A stretch of DNA of 50,757 bases from DATEDA01 sp963789885 (GTDB lineage Bacteria; Pseudomonadota; Gammaproteobacteria; Burkholderiales; SG8-39), in NCBI GenBank assembly GCA_963789885.1, contig CAWBNB010000034.1, forward strand, positions 1 through 50,757, in the 5' to 3' direction. Positions 8,057 through 17,656 of the stretch are shown here, in pieces. Numbering within the stretch: position 1 is the first letter of the stretch; each line of letters starts with the position of its first letter. Under the pieces are notes generated by a model, which was given only the letters and a program-made list of their open reading frames with translations, made no database searches and was not told the origin of the DNA. A program made the position numbers and the translations under genes.

Positions 8057-9340
8057 TCACGAACGTCCGACGCGCCTGAACCTCCGGACGTGACGCTGCA
8101 CGGCGACCAGGGCGAAGAACATCTCGATCCTGGCGCGCGTCAGCGGTGAAGGGCGCCAGTTCCCGGCGAGGACCGCCACGATCGCCCCATAGATACCGGA
8201 CCGCTTCCGGGGCGTGAACCACAGGTCACGGAACGCCGGGTCGTAGAATCCGATCGCGAACCGCCGGAAGTGGTGATAGCGCTTCCGGACGATGCGCTCG
8301 TACCGGGCGAAGGCTCGCTCCGACAGGTCGCCGGTCCGCAGCCCGGCGTCGATCGCCTCGGCGACCTCCAGACCTCCCTGCATGGCGAGCAACACTCCGG
8401 TCGAGAAGATGGGGTCCAGGAACGCGGCCGCGTCGCCCACCGCCACCCAGCGGTCCCCGGCCATCCGGGTAGCCAGATAGGAATAGTCGGCGTCGAAGCG
8501 CGCCGGAGAGACCTGTCGTGCCCGCTCGAGCAGCGACGCGGCAGACGGCGTGTCCGCGAGATAGTGGGCAAGGCTTGCCTCGGCGGTCGCCTTCGCTTCA
8601 CGTCGATGCACCGCCTTCGGGATCACGGCCCCCACACTCATCACCGTGTCCGACAGCGGGATAAGCCACAGCCAACCCATGTCGGGGCGTGTGAACATTC
8701 GGATGTCGCCGGCGCGGCGCCCCTCGGCGCGCGGGACGCCCTCGTACTGGGCGTGGACGGCGACGTTGCGCAGGAGCGGATCGTATTCGTGACGGCCGAA
8801 GCGCTTCGCGAGAACGCCGGCCCGCCCCGAGGCGTCGACGACGACCCCCACCCGCGCAGTGCGCTCGATGCCGTCCGGGTCCGCGAAGCGGAGCGTGACG
8901 GCTTCAGCGTCGAAGGTCGCATCGAGAAGGCGGTGCCCCTCGCGCACCGCGACTCCGCACTGCGCGGAATGGCGCAGGAGAATCTCGTCGAATCGCTCCC
9001 GGAGGACCTGGAACGTTTGCGGCGTCGGCGTCTCCACCGCGGCCTCGAAGTCCGCATACTGCTCGCTCGCGTCGTCGGGCCGACGGAAGCTGGCGCCCCA
9101 CTTCTTGACGAATCCGGCGGCAGCGATCGCCTCGTCCGCACCGAGGGCCCGGAAGACCTCGTTGCTCCAGGGGAGCTGCGACTCGCCGATGTGGAAGCGA
9201 GGAAACCGCTCCCGCTCCAGCAAGACGACCCTCTTCCCGCGCCGCGCAAGCGCGGTGGCGGCGCTGGAGCCGCCCGGCCCCCCGCCCACGACCGCTACGT
9301 CGAAATCCCACCCCTTGCTTGTCATGCCGATGGCATCCAT
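8057..9340 (-). CDS. FAD-dependent oxidoreductase of the flavin-dependent halogenase-like family
   Basis: A 427-residue flavoprotein. The N-terminus holds the Rossmann FAD motif GGGPGG (19-24), followed by FPRFHIGESQLP (46-57), a segment shared by halogenases and related PHBH-fold enzymes. Two signatures of flavin-dependent halogenases are present: WLWLIP (223-228, the WxWxIP motif) and FLDPIFSTG (the FxxPxxSxG motif). A Lys pair at 79-80 in the context FVKKWGASF is at the position of the catalytic lysine in non-tryptophan halogenases. The protein may therefore halogenate a small or carrier-bound substrate, or be a close monooxygenase/reductase relative. No biosynthetic neighbours are visible. 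The start could be Met1 or Met6; neither has a strong ribosome binding site. Confidence 0.82.
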   Translation of the reverse strand: MDAIGMTSKGWDFDVAVVGGGPGGSSAATALARRGKRVVLLERERFPRFHIGESQLPWSNEVFRALGADEAIAAAGFVKKWGASFRRPDDASEQYADFEAAVETPTPQTFQVLRERFDEILLRHSAQCGVAVREGHRLLDATFDAEAVTLRFADPDGIERTARVGVVVDASGRAGVLAKRFGRHEYDPLLRNVAVHAQYEGVPRAEGRRAGDIRMFTRPDMGWLWLIPLSDTVMSVGAVIPKAVHRREAKATAEASLAHYLADTPSAASLLERARQVSPARFDADYSYLATRMAGDRWVAVGDAAAFLDPIFSTGVLLAMQGGLEVAEAIDAGLRTGDLSERAFARYERIVRKRYHHFRRFAIGFYDPAFRDLWFTPRKRSGIYGAIVAVLAGNWRPSPLTRARIEMFFALVAVQRHVRRFRRVGRS

Positions 9341-9413
9341 CTGGGATCGAGAGGATACAAGGAATCGGAATCGCCCGATGTTCTCCCGGTCTGGCGAGCG
9401 GTTTCTCCGCGGA

Positions 9414-12400
9414 TCAACTCTTGAAGCGATCGGCGTCGATGTTTCCCGCGACCACTGCGCGCAGCTCCGAGGGCTCGACCGGCTTGCGCACCAGATCTTT
9501 CACGCACGCGGCCTCCAGTTCATGATGACCGACGTCGTCGGCATAGCCGGTGTAGAGCACTACGGGAGGCGCTGGCGACAGGCGTGCGATCCTTCCGGCG
9601 AGTTGGAGGCCGCTCATCCGCGGCATAGTCTGATCCGTTATTACGAGGTCGTACGCTCCGGGGTCGCTTCCGAGCATCGAGAGCGCCTCTTCAGGGCCGG
9701 GAGCCAGGTCCACCTCAAGGCCCCAAGTTCGCAGCAACTCGCGCATGAACTCGGCGACGGACTGCTCATCGTCCACGACCAGGACGCGTCCGCGCAGCTC
9801 GGGTTGCGCAGCGCGAGGCGCCGGGCCGCTCGCCTCCGCTCGCGCCTCGGCTCTCCGGTCCTCCGCACCGGAAGGCAAGAGGACGCGGAAAGTGGTACCC
9901 CGCCCCTGCGGCGCCTCCAACACGACATGCCCACCGTGCTCGTGCACGATCCCGTGCACCACTGCCAGCCCCATTCCGCTGCCCTTGCCCGCGTCCTTGG
10001 TCGAGAAGAACGGCTCGAAGATCCGCCCCATCACGGGCGGCGGGATGCCGGGCCCGTCGTCGCATACGACCAGCTCGACGAAGTCACCGGAGACGCGTCC
10101 GCGGCAGCTCGAGCACACCAGGTCCGCGGATCGGGCCTCCCGGACGATGACTCGGACGGTCCCGGTGCCGTCCAACGCGTCGCGAGCATTGATGCAGAGA
10201 TTGAGAAGCACCTGCTCGAGCTGAATGCGGTCGGCAAGCACCGGGGCGACTTCGTCGAGCGTCACCTGAACCTCCAGCGTCGCGGGCATCGTCGAGCGAA
10301 CGAGCCCGAGTGCCTCCGCCACGAGCGCGGAGAGTGAGATGGCGCGTCGTTCTCCGCGCCGCCCACGACTGAAGGCGAGCAACTGCTGGATGAGGTCGCG
10401 CGCACGGCGACCCGATGCTTGCGCCTGCTCGAGATAGCCTCCGAGCTTCGCGTCGCTAACGCTTTCCTGGCGATCGGCCGCGAGACCGATGTATCCGAGC
10501 ATCCCGGTGAGGATGTTGTTGAAATCGTGCGCGATCCCGGCGGCCAGGTGCCCGATCGCTTCCATCTTCTGCGCCTGGCGCAACTGCATTTCGAGGTGCA
10601 TGCGCTCCGCCTCGGCGGCCTTGCGCTTGGTGATGTCGCGCGCGACGGTGATCGCGTGTGTTGCGCCCTGGTAGCGAACCGGGATGGTCTGCGCCTCGAT
10701 CAGGAAGCGCTCGCCGTTCTTGCGGATGGCCACCGTCTCGAGTTGGCACGATTCGCCGGCGAGGGTCCGGCGAATGAGCGCCTGTTGTGCAGCGACGTAC
10801 TCGGGTGGCAGGTCGGACGGGAAGCGCTGGCCGATCACCTCCTCGCGCGAATAGCCGTACATCTCGAAGTACGCCGGATTCGCATCGATCATGCAGAGGT
10901 CCGTATCCCACAGGCTGATTCCGTCGAGGGACACGTTGAAGATGGCGCGGTACCGCTCCTCGCTCGCTGTCTCGTCCTCGACGAACTCGAAAAGCCCCTT
11001 CTCGTTCGCAGCACGTCGCTTGGCCTCGAGCTGACGCAGCTCCGCGCGCCGGATCTTTCCTGACAAGGTCTTCGGCAGTTCCGCGAACTCGAGGCGACGG
11101 ATGCGCTTGTACGGCGCGAGACGCTTGCGCAGGAACGCGAAGACGTCCGCGGCGAGCTCGGGCGAAGCCGTGTACCCCTGCCGCAGGCTGACAAAGCACT
11201 TGGGCACGGCGAGGCGCAGCGGATCCGGACTCGGGACGACCGCCGCCTCGCCGATCGCCGGATGCTCGATCGCGACCGACTCGAGCTCGAACGGCGAGAT
11301 CCGGTAGTCGGAGGCCTTGAACACGTCGTCAGCCCGGCCGACGTAGGTGATGTAGCCGTTCGCGTCGCGCCGCGCGATGTCGCCGGTGCGATAGAACCCA
11401 TCGCGCATCACCTCGGCGTTCTTCCCCGGGTCGTCCAGGTAGCCCTCCATCAATCCGACCGGACGCGGATCGAGCCGGATGGACACCTCGCCCTCGTCCG
11501 CGGGCATGCCGTCGACGTCGAGCAGGACCACATCGTAGCCCGGCAGCGGACGACCCATCGAGCCCGGCTTCACCGGCTGGCCGGGCGAGTTGCCGATCAC
11601 GGCGGTCGTCTCGGTCTGCCCGAAGCCGTCGCGGATGGTGATGCCCCATGCTGCGTGAACGCGGTCGATGATCTCGGGGTTGAGCGGCTCGCCCGCACCG
11701 ATCAGCTCGCGAATGGCGAGGCGCCCGCGGAAGGCCGCGATGTCCTCCTGAATGAGCATGCGCCATACGGTCGGCGGCGCGCAGAGCGTTGTGACGCGAC
11801 AACGCTCGAGCACCGAGAGCATCGCCTTCCCGTTGAAGCGCGCGTAGTTGTAGATGAAGACGCAGGCGCCCGCGTTCCACGGAGCGAAGAAACAACTCCA
11901 TGCGTGCTTGGCCCAGCCGGGAGAAGAGATGTTGAGATGGATATCGCCCGGACGCAGGCCGATCCAGTACATGGTCGAGAGGTGGCCGACCGGATAGCTC
12001 TGGTGTGTGTGCACAACGAGCTTGGGTTTCGACGTGGTCCCCGAGGTGAAGTACAGAAGTACCGGATCGGTCGCGCGGGTAGGACCATTTGGTGTGAACG
12101 TGCACGGCGACGCGCTCGATGCGGCAAAGTCGCGCCACCCGGCGCGGGGCGCGCCGACCGCGATGCGCGTGTAGTCGCCTTCGAGGTCTTCGAACTTCGC
12201 GGTGTTGGCTGATCCCGCGACGACGTGCCTCACCGCGCCCCGCGTGAGCCGATCGCACAGATCGTCGCGCGTGAGAAGGCTGGTGGCGGGGATCACGACT
12301 GCGCCGAGCTTGATCGCTGCGAGCATGGTCTCCCACAGCGCGACCTCGTTGCCGAGCATCAGGAGCACGCGATCGTGGCGCTGCACGCCCTGCACGCGCA

Positions 12401-12648
12401 GCCAGTTCGCGACCTGGTTCGATCGTGCAGCGAGCGTCGCGAACGAGAGGCGGTGCTCTTCGCCCGACTCCTCGACGATCCACAGGGCCGCGTCGTCGTT
12501 GCCGGCCGCCATCGCGTCGAAGTGATCGAGCGCCCAGTTGAATTCGCTCGAGCTGCGGCCAGCGAAAGTCGCGGCGCACGGCCGCGTAGTCGGTCCGGTG
12601 GGCGAGCAGGAAGTCGCGTGCCCTCAGGAAATCGGCTGCAGCGCTCAT
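9414..12648 (-). CDS. Acyl-CoA synthetase fused to PAS, histidine kinase and receiver domains (one frameshift)
   Basis: One long chain of about 1077 residues after correcting a +1 base near 12540-12548; the uninterrupted frame gives 1032 residues from 12512. The N-terminal ~540 residues are an ANL-family acyl-CoA synthetase: YFTSGTTSKPK (ATP loop), DGFGQTETT, YRTGDIARRD and the catalytic-lysine region LPKTLSGKIRR. Then comes a PAS domain (ERYRAIFNVSLDGISLW to ARDITKRK), a HisKA helix with the phospho-acceptor in GIAHDFNNILTGM, a HATPase domain (N box NLCINARDAL, GSGMGLAVVHGIV) and a C-terminal receiver domain (VVDDE, DLVITDQTMPRMSG, conserved Lys in VRKPV). Nothing suggests a lost stop or internal start between the synthetase and PAS parts. 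The upstream ~45 residues (start at 12648) are in another frame but fit the family N-terminus. Function as a sensor of acyl substrates or acyl-CoA is an inference. Confidence 0.85.
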
Positions 12649-12834
12649 CGGGGGGTCGTTCTTCTCACGCCTCGCGAGAGGACGCTCGCCGCACATTCTA
12701 GACGCCACCGCGGACGCGGGGGACCGATGGCCGTTCGGTTACCCCGCCGAAACATGTCGGTTACACAAGACCGGGACCGGCAATCCCAGGGATGCTCGTA
12801 TCAGGAGCGCACGCGACTGGCCCGCGATAGCTCC

Positions 12835-14592
12835 TCACAGACCCAGCTGCGAGAGGAAACGTGCCAGTCGCTCTCTGTATTGCGGACTGCGCATGGGATA
12901 CGTCTGGAGCCAGCGCTGGGTCGAGAAGGCCGGGTCTAGGGAGCGGATCTCCACGGCTTCCCACTCGGCCGCGGAGCGATCTCCCGCCGCGAGGAGCGCG
13001 GCAGCGAGGTGGACGTGCGTTTCGAGGTCCGCCGGGTTCCGCGCCGCCGCCTCGCGCAGATTGATGATGGCCTGCTCGGTGTCGTTCTCGTAAAAGTAAG
13101 CGCGGCCGAGGATCAGGAAGTACAGGTATCCGCCGTCGGGATTGAGCCGCAATGCGGTGCGCAGCAGCGGAATCGTTTTCGTGGATTCTCCGAGGTAGGT
13201 GTAGATGCCACCCAGGAAGGCATGGGCGTCCGCGTACGACGGATTCAGCTGGATCGCCTTTTGCAGCGACTCGATCGCATCCGTAAAGCGGCGGCTTTGC
13301 ACATGGACGAAGGCGAGCGCCCAATATACTTCGGGGATGTCCGGGTCGATGAGTCGCGCGGACTCGGCGAGTTCGAATGCCCGGGTGGGCGCCGTTGACG
13401 ACTCGTCGGGCGGGCGCAAGCGATTGTCCATGGCATAGGTCATCGCGAGACCGGCGTAGGCTCGCGCGAACTTCGGGTCGAGCTCGAGCGCCTTCCGATA
13501 GAGCGCGCGGGCTTCTTCGTTCACCCCGGCCTGGCGGACCAGGAACAGCGCCTGCGCGCGCAGAAAGTAGTCGTACGCCTCCAGGTTCCGCGTGTAGCGG
13601 TGCGCGAGCCGCTGGCGTGCAGCGTCGGTGAGCTTGCCGGGCAGCAGCTCCGTCAGCCGGCGCACGATCTCGTCCTGGACCGCGAAGAGATCGCCGAAGG
13701 GGCGTTCGAAGCGCTCGGACCACAACTGCTGGTTCGTTCCTGTGTCGACCAAGCGGATGTTGATGCGCAGGGTCCCGGATTCGCGCTGCACGCTGCCGAG
13801 GACGAGATACCGTGCCCGTGATGCGCTTCGCGCGGCCGGCGCTCCGCTGGATGGGCTAATCAGCCGGAGACTAGGGAGACGCGACAGGTCCGTCATCAGG
13901 TCGCTGCTAATGCCCCGCGCCAGGTACGTCTGGCCCCCGTCGGCCCCCAGGGACTCGAAGGGCATCACGGTAAGCGTGATGGGCGCGGGTTGGCGCGCGT
14001 CCGTCGCATCGACGGCTTCGGCATCGACGGGGGGCGATCGACCCGAATGGAGGTAGGCGACGGCTGCAACGGCGAGCACGGCGCCGGCACCCAGCCCGAG
14101 CAGGCGCAAGCGATGCGGCGCCCGCGCGGGAACGGGCTGGGGTGCCTCGAGGACGGGCCCCGGGGCGGTCGCAGCGTCGGTTCCCGCGACGCGCACCGGC
14201 GCGACCAGCCGGTAGCCGCGCTTGGAGATGGTCTCGATGTAAGACGGCGAGCGGGAACTGTCTCCGAGCGCCCTGCGCAGCTTTATGATGGTCTGGGTCA
14301 GCGCCTCGTCGCCAACGACCACGCCGGTCCAGACTTTCGACATCAGCTCTTCGCGCCCGACCACCCTGCCGGGATGCTCGGCGAGCGCCACCAGCACCTG
14401 CATCGCCTTCGGTTCGATTCGCGTCGATTCGCCGTCGCGGCCGACCTCGTTGGCCGCGGGATCGACCCACCATTCGCCGATCTGCAGGCGCGCCGGCACG
14501 GCCGCCGCGCCACCCGCCGCTAGGGCGAGCACCTTCGGAACTCCGGGGAGCCGCGCTACAAGCCCTTGATTCGCCGGCCGGAGTGTTTTCAT
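12835..14592 (-). CDS. CadC-like transcriptional regulator with winged helix, membrane segment and TPR repeats
   Basis: A 585-residue protein. Residues ~35-130 form an OmpR/CadC-type winged-helix DNA-binding domain (IEPKAMQVLVALAEHPGRVV, then ALTQTIIKLRRALGDS and YIETISKRGYRL). A single membrane segment follows at about residue 165-185. The outer part starts with a TolB/FlgO-like domain (VMPFESLGADGGQTYLARGI, then YLVLGSVQRESGTLRI) and ends with several TPR-type helical repeats. This is a one-component membrane-bound regulator in which the outer part senses a signal and the cytoplasmic part binds DNA. It is divergent from the exported methyltransferase across a 111-bp gap, the most likely site of its control. 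Confidence 0.88.
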   Translation of the reverse strand: MKTLRPANQGLVARLPGVPKVLALAAGGAAAVPARLQIGEWWVDPAANEVGRDGESTRIEPKAMQVLVALAEHPGRVVGREELMSKVWTGVVVGDEALTQTIIKLRRALGDSSRSPSYIETISKRGYRLVAPVRVAGTDAATAPGPVLEAPQPVPARAPHRLRLLGLGAGAVLAVAAVAYLHSGRSPPVDAEAVDATDARQPAPITLTVMPFESLGADGGQTYLARGISSDLMTDLSRLPSLRLISPSSGAPAARSASRARYLVLGSVQRESGTLRINIRLVDTGTNQQLWSERFERPFGDLFAVQDEIVRRLTELLPGKLTDAARQRLAHRYTRNLEAYDYFLRAQALFLVRQAGVNEEARALYRKALELDPKFARAYAGLAMTYAMDNRLRPPDESSTAPTRAFELAESARLIDPDIPEVYWALAFVHVQSRRFTDAIESLQKAIQLNPSYADAHAFLGGIYTYLGESTKTIPLLRTALRLNPDGGYLYFLILGRAYFYENDTEQAIINLREAAARNPADLETHVHLAAALLAAGDRSAAEWEAVEIRSLDPAFSTQRWLQTYPMRSPQYRERLARFLSQLGL

Positions 14593-14703
14593 AGGAGAAC
14601 CTTAGCAGGTTCGTCGGGTCCTCTCCCACGGGATAGTAGACAAGCTGCTCCGACTGCGCGTTCCGCCCACACCCGTGGGCCGCAGCTTCCAGGAGCCATC
14701 GGC

Positions 14704-15618
14704 ATGAAACACTTTCTGATCGGGTTGGCCACCGTGACCGCGTTCGGACTCTCGCCGTTGTGCGGGACGGCCACAGCACAATCGGCCGGGGGCGCCGCGC
14801 CCCCGGGCAGCACGAACCTCGCGGAACGGGAGGCGAAGATGTTCTCGAGAAGCGCCGGGTACGAACGATACATGGGGCGCTGGAGTCGGCGTCTCGTGCC
14901 CGGATACGTCGCGTTCGCCGGGGTGCGAAACGGCGATCGCGTGCTGGACGTCGGCACCGGAACGGGCGCCGTGCCGGCCGCAGTGGCGGCGGCCATGCCT
15001 GACAGCGAGATCGTCGGTGTGGACCGGGCCGAGGCCTTCATCAGTTACGCGCAGAAGAACATACCGTCCGGCCACGTGCGGTTCGAGGTCGGCGATGCCC
15101 AGTCGCTGCGGTTCCCGGATGCGTCGTTCGACCAGACGATGGCGCTCCTGGTCATGAACTTCGTCCCGGACCCCGAGAAGGCGATCCGGGAGATGCGCCG
15201 CGTGACGCGTCCGGAAGGCGTGGTCAGCGCGTGCGTATGGGATTACGACACCGGAATGGAGATGATCCGGTTCTTCTGGGACGAAGTGGTCGCCCTCGAA
15301 CCGTCGATGGCGGCGAAGGATCAGCGCAACATGAAGTTCGCACGCCCGGGGGAGCTCGGTGAGCTATGGAGGAAGGCCGGGCTCGTCAAGGTCGAGGAAA
15401 AGCCCCTCGTGATCGAGCAGCGGTTCTCGTCATTCGACGACTACTGGCAGCCATTCCTGGGGCAAACCGGCGCAGCCGGCGCCTTCGTCGGCACGCTGAG
15501 CGAGGAGCGGCGTCGACAGCTCGAGGCCAGCCTGCGCAAGCGCGTACTCGGGGACCGCGAAGACGGTCCGTTCGTACTCAAGGCGCGGGCGTGGTGCGTA
15601 CGCGGCCAAGTCGGTTAG
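14704..15618 (+). CDS. Class I SAM-dependent methyltransferase with an N-terminal signal peptide
   Basis: A 304-residue protein. The first ~26 residues are an export signal (MKHFLIGLATVTAFGL, ending in an ATAQS-type cleavage site). The rest reads as a UbiE/Methyltransf_11-type Rossmann methyltransferase: motif I RVLDVGTGTGAVPAA, the acidic strand end EIVGVDRAE, motif GDAQSLRFPDASFD and the helix EKAIREMRRVTRPEG. AGGAG lies 8 nt before the ATG at 14704. An exported SAM-dependent enzyme is odd, because SAM is cytoplasmic. Either the hydrophobic N-terminus is an anchor, or the enzyme is truly moved out. It is divergent from the CadC-like regulator gene, which may control it. Confidence 0.85.
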   Translation: MKHFLIGLATVTAFGLSPLCGTATAQSAGGAAPPGSTNLAEREAKMFSRSAGYERYMGRWSRRLVPGYVAFAGVRNGDRVLDVGTGTGAVPAAVAAAMPDSEIVGVDRAEAFISYAQKNIPSGHVRFEVGDAQSLRFPDASFDQTMALLVMNFVPDPEKAIREMRRVTRPEGVVSACVWDYDTGMEMIRFFWDEVVALEPSMAAKDQRNMKFARPGELGELWRKAGLVKVEEKPLVIEQRFSSFDDYWQPFLGQTGAAGAFVGTLSEERRRQLEASLRKRVLGDREDGPFVLKARAWCVRGQVG

Positions 15619-16239
15619 GGGAGAGCCCGCGCGGACCGACGGGCCCGGGATGGCCGCAACGGTCCAGACCGACCGCGCAACGCCGTCGGTCCGACCGGTC
15701 CAGCCCAGCTGGGTAGTTCGGTGGGGCGCCATGTGATTCGAAAGGGACCCGCTCGGGCACCTGTACGCACCAGACACTGGCGGACATCATTGTTTCAAAA
15801 TCGCTCAGCTATCGCGATTTCGGGTTTACTTTCTCGGCCACGGCCTCCTGGCAGTTGCCGAGACCGTACCTTCCTTGACTCCGGTCGGTGCGCAGCCTAG
15901 CATTTTTGCGTTCGCGAGCGATCGGATCGATTGGTCGAGCGTGATCCGAATGGGTTGGCGTCGGACAGCCGTCTCGGCACGAAGCAACCTGTTTCGAGAA
16001 GGTCCCGAAGCACACGATCGGGGCCAGTTACCGCCGCTTTTGGGTCTTGATGCGTATCGAAGTGTCGCCGCCGTGGACCTGGCTTCATGGACTGACTGGG
16101 CTGGTGCGCCACCAAGCCTCGCGACACATCGATTGCACATGCTTCCACGTAGCGCCTCGAGGGAAGCGCGAAAATCCAAAGCAAGCGATCGCTGGGTTCC
16201 GTTCATGCCGTCCGTAGCGAATGCAACAAGGAGAGCATC
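15619..16239. other. Intergenic region without a recognised gene
   Basis: A 621-base stretch between the methyltransferase and the NHL-repeat gene. Open frames on both strands (for example minus strand, 15826-16323) have no recognisable domain and an atypical composition. GC content drops locally around 15790-15900. It likely carries the promoter of the NHL gene; I can assign no clear site, repeat or RNA. Confidence 0.45.
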
Positions 16240-17514
16240 ATGAGCGGTAAACACTATGCGTACGCAGCAGCCGTTGCGCTGGCAGCGGCGGCGGCCTTGG
16301 GTCTGTCCGTTTCCGTCACGCAAGCCAATTCAAAGGATCCCCCCAAGCTCCCGCGCTTCGTACCCGATGGGTCGTGGCCCAAGATGCCGTTGCCGAGCGC
16401 CGGCGATTACGGAACTCCGCTCGTGATCAGTACGTCGACAGGCAAGCCCAAGCCATGGTCGACCGGCGAAGTCGCGGGAACCTGCATCGATTCGCGGGAC
16501 CACGTGTTCATCGTGACGCGCGGAAACCTGGTCAACTCGCCCGAAACGCTCGATTCGGTCCCCGCGGCACCCGTGATCGAGTTCGACCCCGAGGGCAACG
16601 TGGTGAACGCCTGGGGCGACCGCAATGTCCTGCCCAACGGCATTCATGGCTGCTTCATCGACTACCAGGACAACGTCTGGATCGCCGGCAACGGCGACGG
16701 CATCGTGCAGAAGTATTCGCATGATGGCAGACATCTGTTGCTGCAGATCGGGACGCGCGGTGTGTGCGACAACCCGCCGGCCAATGCGTGCGGCAACTCG
16801 GGAGCGAACCCGCTCGCCAACCAGAGCAAGACGCTGCTCAATCAGCCTGCCAACATGTACATCGATCCGAAAAAGGATCCGGTGACGGGACAGCGCGGCA
16901 GCATCTACATCGCGGACGGCTATGGCAACCATCGCGTCGTGGTGTTTAGCGCGACTGGCACCTGGCTGCGGCAATGGGGCGGGGTGGCGGGGACGGTGAA
17001 CTACGTGACCGACTCGCCCGGCTTGTTCGCCTCGGGCGACGGCGGCCATCCGCATTGCATCACCATCGGCAACGACGACCTGGTGTACGTGTGCGATCGC
17101 GCCGACGACCGCATCCAGGTCTTCACCAAGACCGGTGAGCTGAAGCGGATCATCCCGGTCGTTCCGGGCACCGGCGTGACGCTGGGAATCGGCGGTGTAG
17201 CGGGCCTCGGCACCGCGGGTTCGGCATGGGACCTCGCGTTCTCCAACGACGATCGGCAAACCTACATGTTCGAGGTCGATGGCGGAAATGAGATCCTGCA
17301 CATCATGAGCCGCGTGAAGGGCACGATCCTCTCCGGGTTTGGCGCGCCCGGACTCCAGTTAGGCCAGTTCACGTTCCTGCACAGCGTCGCACTCGACTCG
17401 AAGGGCAACCTCTTCACCGGCGAGACGATCAACGGCCGCCGCGTGCAGAAGTTCACGCCCGTCGGCTGCGACCGCGATTCTTGGCATCGCGGCGGCAAGG
17501 ACGATTGCGACTGA
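16240..17514 (+). CDS. Exported NHL-repeat beta-propeller protein
   Basis: A 424-residue protein with a signal peptide (YAYAAAVALAAAAALGLSVS, cleavage after a VTQA-type site). The mature part contains NHL-type repeats, each with the pattern of a short beta blade: GNVVNAWGDRNVLPNGIHGC, NVWIAGNGDGIVQKYS, SIYIADGYGNHRVVVFSATG, LVYVCDRADDRIQVFTKTG and NLFTGETINGRRVQKFTP. The layout resembles peptidylglycine lyase-like and six-bladed NHL propellers, but no catalytic role can be claimed. AAGGAG sits 6 nt before the ATG at 16240. It is a single gene ending at a strong terminator; it probably acts in the periplasm or outside the cell. Confidence 0.85.
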   Translation: MSGKHYAYAAAVALAAAAALGLSVSVTQANSKDPPKLPRFVPDGSWPKMPLPSAGDYGTPLVISTSTGKPKPWSTGEVAGTCIDSRDHVFIVTRGNLVNSPETLDSVPAAPVIEFDPEGNVVNAWGDRNVLPNGIHGCFIDYQDNVWIAGNGDGIVQKYSHDGRHLLLQIGTRGVCDNPPANACGNSGANPLANQSKTLLNQPANMYIDPKKDPVTGQRGSIYIADGYGNHRVVVFSATGTWLRQWGGVAGTVNYVTDSPGLFASGDGGHPHCITIGNDDLVYVCDRADDRIQVFTKTGELKRIIPVVPGTGVTLGIGGVAGLGTAGSAWDLAFSNDDRQTYMFEVDGGNEILHIMSRVKGTILSGFGAPGLQLGQFTFLHSVALDSKGNLFTGETINGRRVQKFTPVGCDRDSWHRGGKDDCD

Positions 17515-17571
17515 TGCGAAGTCCGGCCGGAAGCGAAAGCCTCCGGCTGTTCGACGCTCGTGAGTTCGTAG

Positions 17572-17618
17572 ACCCGCTTCAACCGGCAGCATCGCCGGTT
17601 GAGGCGGGTTTGTCTTAT
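17572..17618 (+). terminator. Rho-independent terminator after the NHL-repeat gene
   Basis: A 16-bp stem with a single G-T wobble: ACCCGCTTCAACCGGC at 17572-17587 pairs with 17594-17609 across the 6-base loop AGCATC. It is followed by a T-rich tail (TTGTCTTATT). It lies 58 bp after the NHL stop and ahead of the HupE-like gene, separating the two transcripts. Confidence 0.85.
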
Positions 17619-17656
17619 TGGGCCGCTGGCTCGATTCGCCTGCGGCGAGGCGCGAG

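Noticed and set aside
15826..16323. Minus-strand 165-codon frame
   Set aside because: Overlaps the start of the NHL gene; composition is not protein-like and there is no start signal.
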